Assembly: GCF_020567425.1 (NCBI RefSeq)
Contig: NZ_JAJCVJ010000001.1
Span: 1,364,001 to 1,428,000, forward strand
DNA length: 64,000 nt
From: Salinirubrum litoreum
GTDB lineage: Archaea; Halobacteriota; Halobacteria; Halobacteriales; Haloferacaceae
Direction: 5' to 3'
A program made the translations under genes and the position numbers. The stretch's first letter is position 1. Every line of letters starts with the position of its first letter. Of this stretch, positions 25,023 through 34,456 are shown in pieces. The notes beneath the pieces were generated by a model. The model saw only the letters and a program-made list of their open reading frames with translations, was not told the DNA's origin and searched no databases.

Positions 25023-25726
25023 TCCTCTACCTCCACTTCGACGTAGGTCGGGTTGAGGACGCGGATCTCCTCGTCCTCACAGACTTCTTCGATGCGCTCG
25101 CGTTTGCGCGCGCCGACACCACCGGCGATGCGGACCGCCTGCGTGTCCCCGTCCACGCCGTCGAGGTCGTCGACGTTGTGGACGTGAACCTCCTCGAAGC
25201 CCGAGGGGTGCAGGTCGCGGGCGGCCTTCGGCGTGCGGTAGCCCGCCTCGACCTTCGGGCCCTTGCCCTTGATACCCCGTCGCTGCTTCGAGAGCCCACC
25301 GCGCGGCTTCCGCCACGAGGTCGGCGTCCGCTTCTTCTTGTGGTAGTCCTGCCGGTTGAACTGCGGCTTGCCCTCGCGGTGCTTCTGTGCGAGCGCACGG
25401 GCCGTGTCGTCGTCCAACTCGGGCGTCTTGTCGGCGTGGCCGCGGGGACGCAGTTCGGTCTCCACGTCCTCGTCGGCCTCCTCGACGTCCTCCTCGGTGT
25501 CGTCTTCGACCTCGGCCTCCGTCTCCTCGGAGACTTCGAGGCCGCCGACGTCGGCCTTGATCCGGGCCGCCAGCGCGTTGCCGATACCCTCGACGTTCGC
25601 CAGTTCCGACTGGCTCGCCGCCTTCACGTCCTCGACGGTCTCGTAGCCCGCGTCGCGGAGCTTCTCCGCCTTCGAGGGGCCGACACCGCTGATGTCTTCG
25701 AGTTCCTGCGGTTCGTCGTCTGCCAT
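25019..25726 (-). CDS. rpl32e: 50S ribosomal protein L32e with N-terminal helix-hairpin-helix extension
   Basis: A 235-residue protein. The C-terminal ~130 residues are L32e ([59 protein letters not shown]). The N-terminal ~100 residues are an extra module: a helix-hairpin-helix pair ([20 protein letters not shown], then [20 protein letters not shown]) and an acidic linker of Glu/Asp. This extension is known in haloarchaeal L32e. It abuts rpl6 and overlaps rpl19e by 4 nt. Confidence 0.95.
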   Translation of the reverse strand: MADDEPQELEDISGVGPSKAEKLRDAGYETVEDVKAASQSELANVEGIGNALAARIKADVGGLEVSEETEAEVEDDTEEDVEEADEDVETELRPRGHADKTPELDDDTARALAQKHREGKPQFNRQDYHKKKRTPTSWRKPRGGLSKQRRGIKGKGPKVEAGYRTPKAARDLHPSGFEEVHVHNVDDLDGVDGDTQAVRIAGGVGARKRERIEEVCEDEEIRVLNPTYVEVEVEE

Positions 25727-26260
25727 CTAGGCACCTCCTTTCGGCTTCTCTGTGATGTAGACGCCGTCCTGGAAGACGCGGGTGTCCTTGTCGGTCACGC
25801 GCGTCAACTGTTCGATGTCGGCGGCGGTCTGGCCCACGGCCTCCTTGTCGGGGCCGCTGAGGGTGACCTCCTCGCCGTCGACCTGTACCTCCGTGTCGCC
25901 CCGGATCTGCGTTCGTCGCGGGGCCTTCTCGCCGAGGAAGTTGTTGATGACGACCTCGTCACCCTCCACGTTCACCTGCATCGGGAAGTGAGCGTAGAAG
26001 ACCTCCATCTGGTAGGACCAGCCTTCGGTGACCCCGTGGAACATGTTCTCCACGTGGCTCTCGAAGGTGCCCATCGTCGCCGTCGTCTTCGCGTCCTCCG
26101 TGTCGGAGGCGATGACGACGTGGTCGTCTTCCACCGACACCGACACGTCCGGGTACCACAGGCGGCGAGTGACCTCGCCGTTGGGACCCGAGACTGTCAG
26201 GTCGAGGTGGTCGACCTCGGCGGACACGTCTTCCGGAATTTCGAGTTCGATTCGACTCAT
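25727..26260 (-). CDS. rpl6: 50S ribosomal protein L6
   Basis: A 177-residue L6: MSRIELEIPEDVSAEVDHLD, VSGPNGEVTRRLWYPDV, the conserved VENMFHGVTEGWSYQMEVFY and the C-terminal repeat domain (TEVQVDGEEVTLSGPDKEAV). Two tandem similar domains bind 23S rRNA near the sarcin-ricin loop. An ATG within 2 bp of the rps8 stop fixes the start. Confidence 0.97.
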   Translation of the reverse strand: MSRIELEIPEDVSAEVDHLDLTVSGPNGEVTRRLWYPDVSVSVEDDHVVIASDTEDAKTTATMGTFESHVENMFHGVTEGWSYQMEVFYAHFPMQVNVEGDEVVINNFLGEKAPRRTQIRGDTEVQVDGEEVTLSGPDKEAVGQTAADIEQLTRVTDKDTRVFQDGVYITEKPKGGA

Positions 26261-26262
26261 CG

Positions 26263-26655
26263 TTAGTACACGTATGCGATTATCTGACCACCGATGCCCG
26301 CTTCGCGGGCCTCGTAGTGGCTCATGACGCCGTGGCTGGTCGTGACGACGAGGGCCCCGTAGTCGCGGGCCGGGAGATAGCGCTTCTCCCACTTCTCGTA
26401 CTCGTCGGCAGTCGCCGAGTAGCGCGGCTTCACCGCGCCGCACTCGTTGATGGCGCCTTTCAGTTCGACCTCGAACTGGCCGGCCTTGCCGTCGTCTACG
26501 AACTCGAAGCCGTCGACGTAGCCCCGGTCGTAGAACACCTCCAGCACGTTGCCGATCAGGTTCGAGGCGGGCTGGACCGTGTGGGCGAGATGCCCGACAC
26601 TCTCGGCGTTGTTCACACCGGAGAGCGCGTTGGATAGTGGGTCGTTGCCTGCCAT
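26263..26655 (-). CDS. rps8: 30S ribosomal protein S8
   Basis: A 130-residue S8: [39 protein letters not shown], and the C-terminal [20 protein letters not shown] (the conserved S-T-x-G-V-M/L motif that contacts 16S rRNA helix 21). Spacing to rps14 and rpl6 is 2 bp on each side. Confidence 0.97.
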   Translation of the reverse strand: MAGNDPLSNALSGVNNAESVGHLAHTVQPASNLIGNVLEVFYDRGYVDGFEFVDDGKAGQFEVELKGAINECGAVKPRYSATADEYEKWEKRYLPARDYGALVVTTSHGVMSHYEAREAGIGGQIIAYVY

Positions 26656-26657
26656 TG

Positions 26658-26825
26658 TTATCGATACTTCTTGAAGCCCATCTTCGGGGCGATCTCTCGG
26701 AAGCACTGTCGGCACAGCCAGATGTCGTACTTGCCGACGAGTCCTTGCTTCCGGGCACAGCGCTGACACTCGTGCTGGTCACCAGTGCGCTGGCTCGCGT
26801 GTTCGCCCGTCTCTGATTCACTCAT
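26658..26825 (-). CDS. rps14: 30S ribosomal protein S14 (zinc-binding)
   Basis: A 55-residue archaeal S14 beginning [20 protein letters not shown]. The zinc ribbon is visible as CQRC and CRQC with 16 residues between the Cys pairs, followed by the conserved end [10 protein letters not shown]. Its ATG overlaps the rpl5 stop by 8 nt, and its TAA is 2 bp ahead of rps8. Confidence 0.95.
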   Translation of the reverse strand: MSESETGEHASQRTGDQHECQRCARKQGLVGKYDIWLCRQCFREIAPKMGFKKYR

Positions 26826-27345
26826 TGTCGTCCTCCACTGTGACGCCGAACGTCGATTCGACGAACGCGACGGCGTCGGCTGCGGTCAGTCGGTGGCTCG
26901 ACGGGATCGAGCGGGTCACCTGGTCGCGCTTCGCGACGCGGTAGCCCGGCCGGACGAGGTTGACCGTCACGTCCAGCCCGTAGATCCCGATCTGCGGGTC
27001 GTACTCCTGACTCGGGAAGTCGGTGTGTTCCTCGACGCCGAAGCTGAAGTTGCCGTTCTCGTCGAACTGGCGCGCCGACAGCGGCGTGAACTCCAGTGCC
27101 GTCTGGAGGAACTCGTGGGCGTCCTCGCCGCGAAGGGTGACCTTCGCGCCGACGGGCGTGCCCTTCCGGACGCCGAAGTCCTGGCCTGCGCGGCCGGACG
27201 TGGTCCGGACGCTCTCCTGGCCGGTGACGGCTTCGAGGATGTCCTCGGCCTTCTGGAGTTCGCGCCCACCTTCGCCGACGCCCATGTGGACGACGACCTT
27301 CTCGATGCGCGGTTCGCGCATCTCGTGGAACTGTGCCTCGCTCAT
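26818..27345 (-). CDS. rpl5: 50S ribosomal protein L5
   Basis: A 175-residue L5, a 5S rRNA-binding protein at the central protuberance. Conserved parts: [20 protein letters not shown], the loop [20 protein letters not shown], and [20 protein letters not shown] near the C-terminus. It overlaps rps4e by 4 nt and rps14 by 8 nt. Confidence 0.97.
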   Translation of the reverse strand: MSEAQFHEMREPRIEKVVVHMGVGEGGRELQKAEDILEAVTGQESVRTTSGRAGQDFGVRKGTPVGAKVTLRGEDAHEFLQTALEFTPLSARQFDENGNFSFGVEEHTDFPSQEYDPQIGIYGLDVTVNLVRPGYRVAKRDQVTRSIPSSHRLTAADAVAFVESTFGVTVEDDNE

Positions 27346-28049
27346 TCGTCGTCACCTCCGCCGGTGAAGTTCTCGTCGATCACGACGACGTAGTCCTCGA
27401 CCGTCTCGAACTCGCCGTCGTCCTGTTCGACGCGGACGATGTTCGGACCGCTCGACGGCGTGACGGTGATCTCCGCGATCTCGCCGATCTCGCCGGCGTG
27501 TTCGCCGTCGACGGCGGTCACCAGCGCACCCTCCTCGTAGGCGAAGTGCGCGACGACCTCCTTCGTGTCGTTGTCGATGACGAGCGAGTCCTTCGTGTCG
27601 TAGTCGTCGTCCTCGCCGACGCGGAGGTTCGAGCCGTCGTGGAACTGGAGCTGGACCGCTCCGCCCTTGACGTGCTGCTTGCCGACGATCTTCGCCAGCC
27701 GACTGTCTGCGGCGTCGGCGTCGATGGGGGTCAGCGCCAGCCGACCGCCCTGGTCGGGGAAGATGCGGTAGTACTCGTCGCGCTCGGTGAAGGCGAGGAT
27801 GTCGAACATCCCCACTGGGCGGGACTCGTCGCTGATCGGCTGGCCGTTGATCAGGACGCTCCCCTCGTTGAGCGCGTAGCGCGCCTCCTTCTTCGAGTCG
27901 ACGTAGCCCAGCACGTCCCGCAGCAGGATGATGAGGGGGACCCCCTCCTGGCCGTGCGGGCCGGCACCGGACTTCACCGTGAACGTCTCGCCTTTGCGTT
28001 CGATCGGCCACGAGTTCGGGGCCGAGAGTCGTTTCTGATGGTTACTCAT
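27342..28049 (-). CDS. rps4e: 30S ribosomal protein S4e
   Basis: A 235-residue S4e. [20 protein letters not shown] is the conserved opening, then the S4-like RNA-binding segment ([20 protein letters not shown], plus [17 protein letters not shown]), and a KOW-like C-terminal part ([15 protein letters not shown]). The start is the ATG overlapping the rpl24 stop (28042-28049); an upstream GTG would add two residues. Confidence 0.96.
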   Translation of the reverse strand: MSNHQKRLSAPNSWPIERKGETFTVKSGAGPHGQEGVPLIILLRDVLGYVDSKKEARYALNEGSVLINGQPISDESRPVGMFDILAFTERDEYYRIFPDQGGRLALTPIDADAADSRLAKIVGKQHVKGGAVQLQFHDGSNLRVGEDDDYDTKDSLVIDNDTKEVVAHFAYEEGALVTAVDGEHAGEIGEIAEITVTPSSGPNIVRVEQDDGEFETVEDYVVVIDENFTGGGDDE

Positions 28050-28398
28050 CGTCACCCTCCAGTCGCGCCGTGCGGCGGTCGTCTTCGAGCTCGAGCTCGG
28101 TCACGCGGACGTTGCTCGTGTCGAGGGGTCGGGGGGTCTCCTCGCCGTCCGCCTTCTCGACGGTCACGTCTTCGACGTGGATGACGGCGGCCTTGAGGTC
28201 GACCTTCAGCACTTCGCCCTCCTCCCCGGCGTGGTCGCCGCGGAGGACCTCGACGGTGTCGCCCGCGTTGACGCGGACGTTACGCTGGCCGTACTCCTCG
28301 CGGAGGTCGTCGGACAGCGTGGCCCGCACCTGTTTCTGCCGCTCGTGGAGCGACGCGGACTCCGTTCGGTTTCGCTGTTTGCGTGGTTGTCGTGTCAT
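28042..28398 (-). CDS. rpl24: 50S ribosomal protein L24
   Basis: A 118-residue L24 (L26e type). [20 protein letters not shown], then [20 protein letters not shown], and the KOW motif [20 protein letters not shown]. The acidic C-terminus is halophile-specific. It follows rpl14 by 1 bp. Confidence 0.97.
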   Translation of the reverse strand: MTRQPRKQRNRTESASLHERQKQVRATLSDDLREEYGQRNVRVNAGDTVEVLRGDHAGEEGEVLKVDLKAAVIHVEDVTVEKADGEETPRPLDTSNVRVTELELEDDRRTARLEGDDE

Positions 28399-28399
28399 A

Positions 28400-28798
28400 C
28401 TATACGATCATCGTTGCCGTGCTCGCGATGCTACCGAACCGCTCGGCGACCTCGCGCGCGATGGGGCCTTTGATCTCGCTCCCTCGCGGTTCTTCCACGT
28501 CGTCGATGATGACGGCGGCGTTGTCCTCGAACTTCAGCCGCTGGCCGTCCGGTCGGCGGATCGACTTCCGCTGGCGGACGATCACGGCTTCGAGGACCTG
28601 ACGGCGCATCTCCGGCGTCCCCTTCGTGACGGAGACGGTCACCTTGTCACCGATGCCCGCCTTGGGCTGTCGGTTCTTGGTGCCGGAGTAGCCCGCGACG
28701 CTGATAACCTTCAGCTCGCGCGCGCCGGTGTTGTCCGCACACGTGATGAGCGACTCGCGGCCCAGGCCACGGGTGACGTCGGCTTTCAGCGCCTCCAT
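28400..28798 (-). CDS. rpl14: 50S ribosomal protein L14
   Basis: A 132-residue L14: [20 protein letters not shown], then [40 protein letters not shown] and [20 protein letters not shown]. The barrel sits at the subunit interface. The ATG overlaps the rps17 stop by 1 nt; an immediately upstream in-frame ATG-like codon is less likely. Confidence 0.97.
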   Translation of the reverse strand: MEALKADVTRGLGRESLITCADNTGARELKVISVAGYSGTKNRQPKAGIGDKVTVSVTKGTPEMRRQVLEAVIVRQRKSIRRPDGQRLKFEDNAAVIIDDVEEPRGSEIKGPIAREVAERFGSIASTATMIV

Positions 28799-29127
28799 CA
28801 CTCGTCACCTCCCGCGACTCGTTCCACCACGACGTGGGACTTGGTCTTCGAGAGCGGTCGTGTCTCTGCGATACGAACCGTGTCGCCCTCCGCCAGCTCC
28901 ACACAGGGTGGGGCGTGGGCGGGGATGCGACTACGCCGCTTCATGTAGCGGTCGTACTTCGGGACGCGAACGTCGTATTCGCGTTCCACGATGACGGTCT
29001 TTGTCATGTCTGTGGAGGCGACTCTGCCTTCGAGCGTCTGTCCTCGCACGGAAAGCGATCCGTGGAACGGACAGTTCTCGTCGGAGCAGGCCTCCTCCGG
29101 TTCCGTTACGTTCAGTCCTAGCGCCAT
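28798..29127 (-). CDS. rps17: 30S ribosomal protein S17
   Basis: A 109-residue S17. The archaeal N-terminus contains Cys-rich [19 protein letters not shown], then the OB-fold core ([37 protein letters not shown]) and [17 protein letters not shown]. It binds 16S rRNA early in assembly. It overlaps the 3' end of the RNase P protein gene by 10 nt. Confidence 0.96.
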   Translation of the reverse strand: MALGLNVTEPEEACSDENCPFHGSLSVRGQTLEGRVASTDMTKTVIVEREYDVRVPKYDRYMKRRSRIPAHAPPCVELAEGDTVRIAETRPLSKTKSHVVVERVAGGDE

Positions 29128-29678
29128 TTCGAATCACCAGTTGTTTCGGTGCGTCGGGCGGGTCGTGAGAGCAGTCGTGCGCCATCCACCGTAACGTAGG
29201 TCGCGCCCTCGCAGTCCTCCGAGGCCAGCGCCGACTCCGTGTCGACACCGGTCTCCGAGGAGCCTCCCGGCGAGCCAGACTGCCGGCGGCGGACCGCCGA
29301 AGTTTCCGACTCCCGTTTGGACGCGCCCCCGGCGACCTTGCGGTCACCGGCGGCTTCATCTGTGCGCTCCGGGTGCATCCCGGAGCGATCATCTGTGCGC
29401 GCCGGCCTGACGCCGGCGCGTTCATCTGTGTACTCGCGCGCGGCGACCGGCCCAGCGGTCGCCGACTTCCTGTCGTCACCCGGCAGGGCGAACTGGAACG
29501 TCGCGCCCTGCTTTTGCACCTGCCGCACCCGAGTCCCGTCGTCCACGTGGAGCGTCCCACGCGTCTCGATCACGACACGCCCAGCTATCCCGACGAGGTC
29601 GGGGTTGCTGGCGTCGACGACCTCCACTCGGAGGCCGTTGAGTTCGTGTCGTGTGAGGGTCTCGGGTGTGATCGGCAT
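29118..29678 (-). CDS. rnp1: RNase P protein component 1 (Rpp29/Pop4) with repeat insertion
   Basis: A 186-residue RNase P subunit encoded inside the ribosomal operon. Both halves of the Sm-like Rpp29 fold are present: MPITPETLTRHELNGLRVEV and GIAGRVVIETRGTLHVDDGT at the front, ATYVTVDGARLLSRPARRTE at the end. Between them is an enlarged hydrophilic insertion (about residues 72-155) containing three ~11-residue repeats (TDERAGVRPAR, TDDRSGMHPER, TDEAAGDRKVA) encoded by tandem 33-bp DNA units (29356-29430). The fold looks intact around it. The insertion is likely a disordered, exposed loop. Confidence 0.9.
   Translation of the reverse strand: MPITPETLTRHELNGLRVEVVDASNPDLVGIAGRVVIETRGTLHVDDGTRVRQVQKQGATFQFALPGDDRKSATAGPVAAREYTDERAGVRPARTDDRSGMHPERTDEAAGDRKVAGGASKRESETSAVRRRQSGSPGGSSETGVDTESALASEDCEGATYVTVDGARLLSRPARRTETTGDSKWR
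29356..29430. repeat. 33-bp tandem palindromic repeats inside rnp1
   Basis: Two full 33-bp units begin tcatctgtgcgc (29356-29388, 29389-29421), followed by a partial third (29422-). Each unit has its own inverted repeat: gctccggg/cccggagc in the first and gcgccggc/gccggcgc in the second. The stem sequence changes but pairing stays. Because 33 is a multiple of three, the frame is kept. Confidence 0.75.
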
Positions 29679-29684
29679 CGTGGG

Positions 29685-29897
29685 TTACTCGTCGTCGAGA
29701 TCGTCTTCTTCGCGCTGGATCGTCTTGATCCGCGCGATCGTCTTCTTCAGCTCGCCGACGCGACCGGGGTTCTCCGGCGCGCCACCGGCGGCCTGCACTG
29801 CCTTCGCGTTCAGCAGTTCCGTCTCGAGTTCCTCGAGTTCTGCCTGCCGTTCGGCGGGCGTCATGTCGCGGATCTCTTCGGTGTAGAGGATCGCCAT
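29685..29897 (-). CDS. rpl29: 50S ribosomal protein L29
   Basis: A 70-residue two-helix L29: [20 protein letters not shown], then [20 protein letters not shown] and [19 protein letters not shown]. It lies at the peptide exit tunnel. It abuts rps3 and is 6 bp from rnp1. Confidence 0.96.
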   Translation of the reverse strand: MAILYTEEIRDMTPAERQAELEELETELLNAKAVQAAGGAPENPGRVGELKKTIARIKTIQREEDDLDDE

Positions 29898-30830
29898 CTA
29901 CTGGTCCTCCTCGTCTTCGTCGTCTTCCATCTCGGCGATCAGGTCGGCGGCTTCCGCCTCGACCTCCTCGTCGAGTTCGTCCAGTTCCTCCTCGATGTCG
30001 GCGGCGTCGGGGGTGTCGACCTCCTCCTCGGCGGCGACCGGCGTCTCGCCGGTCTGCTCGACGACCTCCTCGACGACCTCCTCGTCGATCACGTCGTCCG
30101 GCTCGCCGCCGAACTCGGGGCCGTCCTCGGTCGGCTCCTCGTCGGAGACGTCCGGAACCTCCTCCGGTTCCTCCTCGAGCAGGTCCTCGACGCCACCCTC
30201 CGGGGCGGTCTCCTGCTCGACGGCCTCGACTTCCACGTCCTCGTGGATCTCGAAGTCGTCGGGCAGCTCCGCACCCGGCGGGATGATCTTCACGTCGACA
30301 CCGATGGTGCCGAGCTTCATCACGGCGACGCCCTTGCCGCGGTCCACGACGGACTGGGCCGGCTCGCCGTTGTGCTTGATGTAGCCACGGTTGAACTTCT
30401 CCACGCGCGAGCGCGCCCCCGTGACCTTCCCGCTCAGGACGATCTCGGCACCGAGCGCGCCGGCGTCCATGATGCGGTCGATGGTCGTGTGACCCGCCTT
30501 CCGGAAGTACCAGCCACGCTCCAGTGCGTTGGCCAGTCGGTCGGCGACGATCTGGGCGTTCAGGTCCGGCTCGTCGACCTCCTGCACGTCGATCTGGGGG
30601 TCGTCGAGGTTGAAGCGGTCTTCGAGCTCCTTCGTGACCTTCCGGATGTTCTTCCCGCCCTTGCCGATCACCATGCCGGGCTTCTCGGCCTTCAGGACGA
30701 TCTGGGTTCCCATCGGCGTCTTCGCGACGTCCATCCCGCCGTAGCCGGCGCGACCGAGTTCGTCGGCGAAGAACTCGTCGATCTGGGAGCGCTGAAGCCC
30801 GTCCTCGATGAACTGGTGTTCGTCAGCCAT
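29898..30830 (-). CDS. rps3: 30S ribosomal protein S3
   Basis: A 310-residue S3. The N-terminal KH domain has [19 protein letters not shown] (GxxG loop), followed by the C-terminal domain [20 protein letters not shown] and GVKIIPPG-like [14 protein letters not shown]. About 100 further residues are almost entirely Glu/Asp/Val ([20 protein letters not shown] at the end), an acidic tail common in haloarchaea. It overlaps the rpl22 stop by 1 nt. Confidence 0.96.
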   Translation of the reverse strand: MADEHQFIEDGLQRSQIDEFFADELGRAGYGGMDVAKTPMGTQIVLKAEKPGMVIGKGGKNIRKVTKELEDRFNLDDPQIDVQEVDEPDLNAQIVADRLANALERGWYFRKAGHTTIDRIMDAGALGAEIVLSGKVTGARSRVEKFNRGYIKHNGEPAQSVVDRGKGVAVMKLGTIGVDVKIIPPGAELPDDFEIHEDVEVEAVEQETAPEGGVEDLLEEEPEEVPDVSDEEPTEDGPEFGGEPDDVIDEEVVEEVVEQTGETPVAAEEEVDTPDAADIEEELDELDEEVEAEAADLIAEMEDDEDEEDQ

Positions 30831-31291
30831 TATTCCTCGACCTCCTCGAGTACGAGTTCGATGTCACAGAGCGTAGTGTTCCACGGGTCGGCCCGCCCCA
30901 TCGCGCGGGGTTTGCGACCCTGCCGCTCGCCGACCTTGTGGGCGGCGACGTGCATGATCTCCATCGACTCGCCGTCGAAGCCCTGCTCGTCGGCGTTGTT
31001 CTTGGCGTTCTCGATGAGCTTCAGCATCTCCTTGGATGCCTTCTCCGGGTAGCGACCGGCGTCCCAGCCGTCGATGTCGCTCCGGTGGCCCATCCCGCTG
31101 TTGTGCTGTCGGAACGGAACCGAACGCTCGCCGTCGATCACCGCGTGGAGGTACGCCTCCGCGTCGGCGACCGTCTCGCCCTTGATCGCGCGGGCCACGG
31201 CCTTGCTGTGCTTCAGACTCACGGACCGATCTCGGAGCATCGCTTTCGCGGTCGTGTCCGGGTCGGTCTCGACGCTGTAGTTGATTCCCAT
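30830..31291 (-). CDS. rpl22: 50S ribosomal protein L22
   Basis: A 153-residue L22: [20 protein letters not shown], then [20 protein letters not shown], and the extended loop HMGHR-type segment ([20 protein letters not shown]) reaching into the exit tunnel, followed by [20 protein letters not shown]. Standard archaeal length. Confidence 0.97.
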   Translation of the reverse strand: MGINYSVETDPDTTAKAMLRDRSVSLKHSKAVARAIKGETVADAEAYLHAVIDGERSVPFRQHNSGMGHRSDIDGWDAGRYPEKASKEMLKLIENAKNNADEQGFDGESMEIMHVAAHKVGERQGRKPRAMGRADPWNTTLCDIELVLEEVEE

Positions 31292-31294
31292 GGC

Positions 31295-31717
31295 TTACTT
31301 GAGTGGCACGAACTTCGAGGACCGGGTCGCGCCGATGCCCGCCTGTCCGTGTTCGACCGACGTTCGGGTCAGTTGGAACTCGCCGAGGTAGTGTCCGATC
31401 ATCTCGGGCTGGATCTCGACGCGCTGGAACTCCTGTCCCTGGTACACCGAGAAGGTCAGGCCGACGAACTCCGGCAGGATCGGCGTGTCACGCAGATGCG
31501 TGCGGATCGGGTCGTTGGCCGTCTCCTCGGCGGTCGCGTCCGCGATCTTCTCGAGGAGCTTCTCGTGTTCGACCGTGAGTCCTCGTTCGATGGTTCGCCG
31601 CTGGCGTGCGGGCAGCAGTTCCACGACCTCGTCTCGCTCCATGTCCTGCAACTCGTCGAGCGTGTAGCCACGGTAGGTGAACTCACCCTCGCGGCCGGTT
31701 CGGTACTCGGAACTCAT
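31295..31717 (-). CDS. rps19: 30S ribosomal protein S19
   Basis: A 140-residue S19: [40 protein letters not shown], then [20 protein letters not shown] and the C-terminal [20 protein letters not shown]. It binds the 16S head near S13. Its ATG overlaps the rpl2 stop. Confidence 0.97.
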   Translation of the reverse strand: MSSEYRTGREGEFTYRGYTLDELQDMERDEVVELLPARQRRTIERGLTVEHEKLLEKIADATAEETANDPIRTHLRDTPILPEFVGLTFSVYQGQEFQRVEIQPEMIGHYLGEFQLTRTSVEHGQAGIGATRSSKFVPLK

Positions 31718-32436
31718 TTGTTACCTCCGCGCCCGGTCCGCTTGGACGCGATGTCGCCGACCTTCCGGCCCGGCGGTGCGTTCCGCGAGACGGACTTCGG
31801 CTTGCCGGGGTGCTGGCGGCCACCGCCACCGAACGGGTGGTCGACGGCGTTCATCGCCACACCCCGAACGCGGGGCCACTTGGTCCCGCGTGCTTTCATC
31901 TTGTGGTACTTCTTCCCAGCCTTCACGTACGGCTTCTCCGTCCGCCCACCGCCGGCGACGACGCCGATGGTGGCCCGGCAGTCCGGGTTGAGGCGCTTGA
32001 CCTCGCCCGACGGCAGTTTGACGACCGCGACCTTCCGGTCGTGGGTCAACAGCTGTGCCGAAGTCCCCGACGCGCGGGCGAACTTGCCGCCGTCGCCGGG
32101 CTTCGACTCCACGTTACAGACCGGGACCCCTTCGGGAATCTCGGCCAGCGGGAGCGTGTTGCCGGGCTTGATCTCGGCGGAGACGCCGACCTGCAACTGC
32201 TCGCCGACGGTGATGCCCTCGGGGGCCAGCACCAGTCGGCGGTCGCCGTCCTCGAACTCGACGGCCGCGACCGGTGCAGACCGGGCGGGGTCGTGTTCGA
32301 TGTCGACGACCTCGCCGGCGACGAGGTCGGACTCCTCTGCCTTCTTGTGCTGGAGATCGCTCTTGTAGCGGTGCGAGGGGGCACGGAACGTCGGCCCACC
32401 GCGTCCGCGTCGTTGTCCTTGGATTCTGCGTCCCAT
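31714..32436 (-). CDS. rpl2: 50S ribosomal protein L2
   Basis: A 240-residue L2. [20 protein letters not shown], an RNA-binding SH3-like domain ([20 protein letters not shown]), and the highly conserved peptidyl-transferase end [20 protein letters not shown] with its catalytic-centre His. It overlaps rps19 by 4 nt. Confidence 0.97.
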   Translation of the reverse strand: MGRRIQGQRRGRGGPTFRAPSHRYKSDLQHKKAEESDLVAGEVVDIEHDPARSAPVAAVEFEDGDRRLVLAPEGITVGEQLQVGVSAEIKPGNTLPLAEIPEGVPVCNVESKPGDGGKFARASGTSAQLLTHDRKVAVVKLPSGEVKRLNPDCRATIGVVAGGGRTEKPYVKAGKKYHKMKARGTKWPRVRGVAMNAVDHPFGGGGRQHPGKPKSVSRNAPPGRKVGDIASKRTGRGGNK

Positions 32437-32437
32437 C

Positions 32438-32689
32438 TCAGAACACCCCGATTCGGGAGGCGACTTCCTGTGCGTCGTCGTCCTCTCCGAGTCTGACGGT
32501 TGCTTTCTTCCGACCCTTCGCGGTGACCTGCGTGTTCACCTTGACGACGCCGACCTCGTAGCGCTCTTCGACCTCCGAGGCGATCTCGGGTTTCGTGGCG
32601 TCCATGTGGACGATGAACTGGAGCTTGTTGTCGAAGTCCATCTGGTTCATCGCCTTCTCCGTGACGAGGGGATGCTCGATGACGCTCAT
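32438..32689 (-). CDS. rpl23: 50S ribosomal protein L23
   Basis: An 83-residue L23: [40 protein letters not shown] and [20 protein letters not shown]. It is the SRP and chaperone docking protein at the tunnel exit. It overlaps rpl4 by 4 nt. Confidence 0.97.
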   Translation of the reverse strand: MSVIEHPLVTEKAMNQMDFDNKLQFIVHMDATKPEIASEVEERYEVGVVKVNTQVTAKGRKKATVRLGEDDDAQEVASRIGVF

Positions 32690-33432
32690 CGGCCAGCCAC
32701 CTCCTCGAGGGCGGACTCGGTGAAGACGGTCAGTCGTCCCGCGTGCGTGCCGGGCGCGAGGTCCTCCGCGTTGACCTCGCTCGCGGTCACCACGTCGGCA
32801 CCGGCGAGGTTCCGCGCCGCCTTCGACGGCTCCTCGCTGGTGACGAACAGGATCGACTTCGGTCGTTTGTACTTGCGACCGCGGAGCTTCCCCTGTCCGG
32901 CCTTCACCTTGCGGTTGTTCTCGGAGCGCTCGATGTCGCCGTGGACACCGACTGCGTCGAGGAACGAGACGACCTCCTGCGTCTTCAGCAGGTCCTCGAA
33001 CTCGTCGCTCACGACGAGCGGGAGGTCGAGGTCGTCGTCGAACTGGTGGCCGCGCTCGGCGACCAGTTCCGGGTTCGCGGTGGCCGCGATGGCCGACCGA
33101 ATCGCCAGTTGGCGCTCCTTCTTGTTGATCGACTTGCCCTGTTCCTTCTCGGCTTTCGGCGGGTGGGCCTTGCGCCCACCGACGGTCTGGGGGACCCGCG
33201 CGCCCTGTCCGTTCTCACGGGGGACGTGGGCCATCCCGCGACCGCTGCCCATCGACTCTGCCGGCGTCCGCATGCCGGCGTACTCGTCGGCACCGTAGGC
33301 CTGTTTCCGGTTTGCCTGTGCGGCGAGCACGGCCCGTCGAATGAGGTCCGGCCGGTAGGCCGTCTCGAAGACCTCGGGCAGGTCGACGGTGCCCGACTCC
33401 TCGCCGTTCAGGTCGCGTACTGTAGCGTTCAT
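32686..33432 (-). CDS. rpl4: 50S ribosomal protein L4
   Basis: A 248-residue L4e. MNATVRDLNGEESGTVDLPE, YRPDLIRRAVLAAQANRKQA, the long tunnel loop SMGSGRGMAHVPRENGQGAR, and the C-terminal SILFVTSEEPSKAARNLAGA. It follows rpl3 by 3 bp. Confidence 0.97.
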   Translation of the reverse strand: MNATVRDLNGEESGTVDLPEVFETAYRPDLIRRAVLAAQANRKQAYGADEYAGMRTPAESMGSGRGMAHVPRENGQGARVPQTVGGRKAHPPKAEKEQGKSINKKERQLAIRSAIAATANPELVAERGHQFDDDLDLPLVVSDEFEDLLKTQEVVSFLDAVGVHGDIERSENNRKVKAGQGKLRGRKYKRPKSILFVTSEEPSKAARNLAGADVVTASEVNAEDLAPGTHAGRLTVFTESALEEVAGR

Positions 33433-33435
33433 TGG

Positions 33436-34452
33436 TTATCCCTGGTTCGATGCGGTCGAGACGTAGCGCACCTCGGGGTCGAGGCGCGGCTGGTCGTTCG
33501 GCCGGATGGCCGGGCGGAACCGCAGGAGCCGCTTGTTCGGTCCCGGCAGCGAACCCTTCACCAAGGCGTACGGGCCGTCGATCTCGCCGTAGTTGACGAA
33601 CCCGCCGTCGACCGACGGCTCGTCGCCGTCGCCGAAGTCGATCAGGCGCTTGTTGAGTTCGGTTCGCTGGTGGTAGCCGGTCTGTCCCTGCTGGGGCACG
33701 GTCGAGCGCACTCGGCTCGGATTCCACGGGCCGAGGTTCCCGATGCGTCGCCGCCACCCCTGTCGGGCGTGTTTGCCCTTCCGCTTCTGGACGCCCCATC
33801 GCTTGACGGGACCTTGGGTACCCTTCCCTTTCGTGATCCCGGACACGTCCAGATACTCGCCCGCACGGAACACGTCGCTCATCGCGTGTTCGCCCCCGTC
33901 TTCGACGAGGTCGAGCGCGAAGTCGGCGCGTTCCTGCAGGCTACCGCCGCCGACGCGCGTCTCCATCACGTCGGGCTTCTTCTTCGGGACGTTGCCGACG
34001 CTCGCGGGCACCGTGTGGGTGATGACCCGGAGGTCGTCGACCTCGCCCGCCTCGAGGGCGGCACGGAGGTCGTCTGCGTCGTCCGCGAAGCTGTCTTCGG
34101 CCGGGAGGTCGAGCGTCCGGTCGAGTTCCTCGTGGAACTCGTCCGTCCAGACCTCGGTGACCGGCTTCGATCCGTACGCCGTCTGTTCGTAGGCCCGCAG
34201 GGCGACTGCCCGCATCGGGGGCGTCTCGACGACCGTGACGGGGACCGACTCCTCCATCCCCTCGCGCGGGGAGTTGGATTCGTCGTTGACCAGCACGACG
34301 TGGGTCATCCCGGCCTTGTAGCCGGCGAACCCCTGCAGTGCTGGTGACCCGTCGTCGTCGGGCCACGAACGGAAGCGCGGGACTTCGTCGTCCGCACGCG
34401 TTCGCGGGCCGTAGCCCATCGAGCCTTTGCGTGGTCTGCTTGGTTGTGGCAT
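33436..34452 (-). CDS. rpl3: 50S ribosomal protein L3
   Basis: A 338-residue archaeal L3. MPQPSRPRKGSMGYGPRTRA, then LQGFAGYKAGMTHVVLVNDE, the peptidyl-transferase loop (KGTQGPVKRWGVQKRKGKHA, TVPQQGQTGYHQRTELNKRL), and KGSLPGPNKRLLRFRPAIR. It is the first ribosomal gene of the operon, 4 bp after the SPOUT methyltransferase gene. Confidence 0.97.
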   Translation of the reverse strand: MPQPSRPRKGSMGYGPRTRADDEVPRFRSWPDDDGSPALQGFAGYKAGMTHVVLVNDESNSPREGMEESVPVTVVETPPMRAVALRAYEQTAYGSKPVTEVWTDEFHEELDRTLDLPAEDSFADDADDLRAALEAGEVDDLRVITHTVPASVGNVPKKKPDVMETRVGGGSLQERADFALDLVEDGGEHAMSDVFRAGEYLDVSGITKGKGTQGPVKRWGVQKRKGKHARQGWRRRIGNLGPWNPSRVRSTVPQQGQTGYHQRTELNKRLIDFGDGDEPSVDGGFVNYGEIDGPYALVKGSLPGPNKRLLRFRPAIRPNDQPRLDPEVRYVSTASNQG

Positions 34453-34456
34453 GTGT

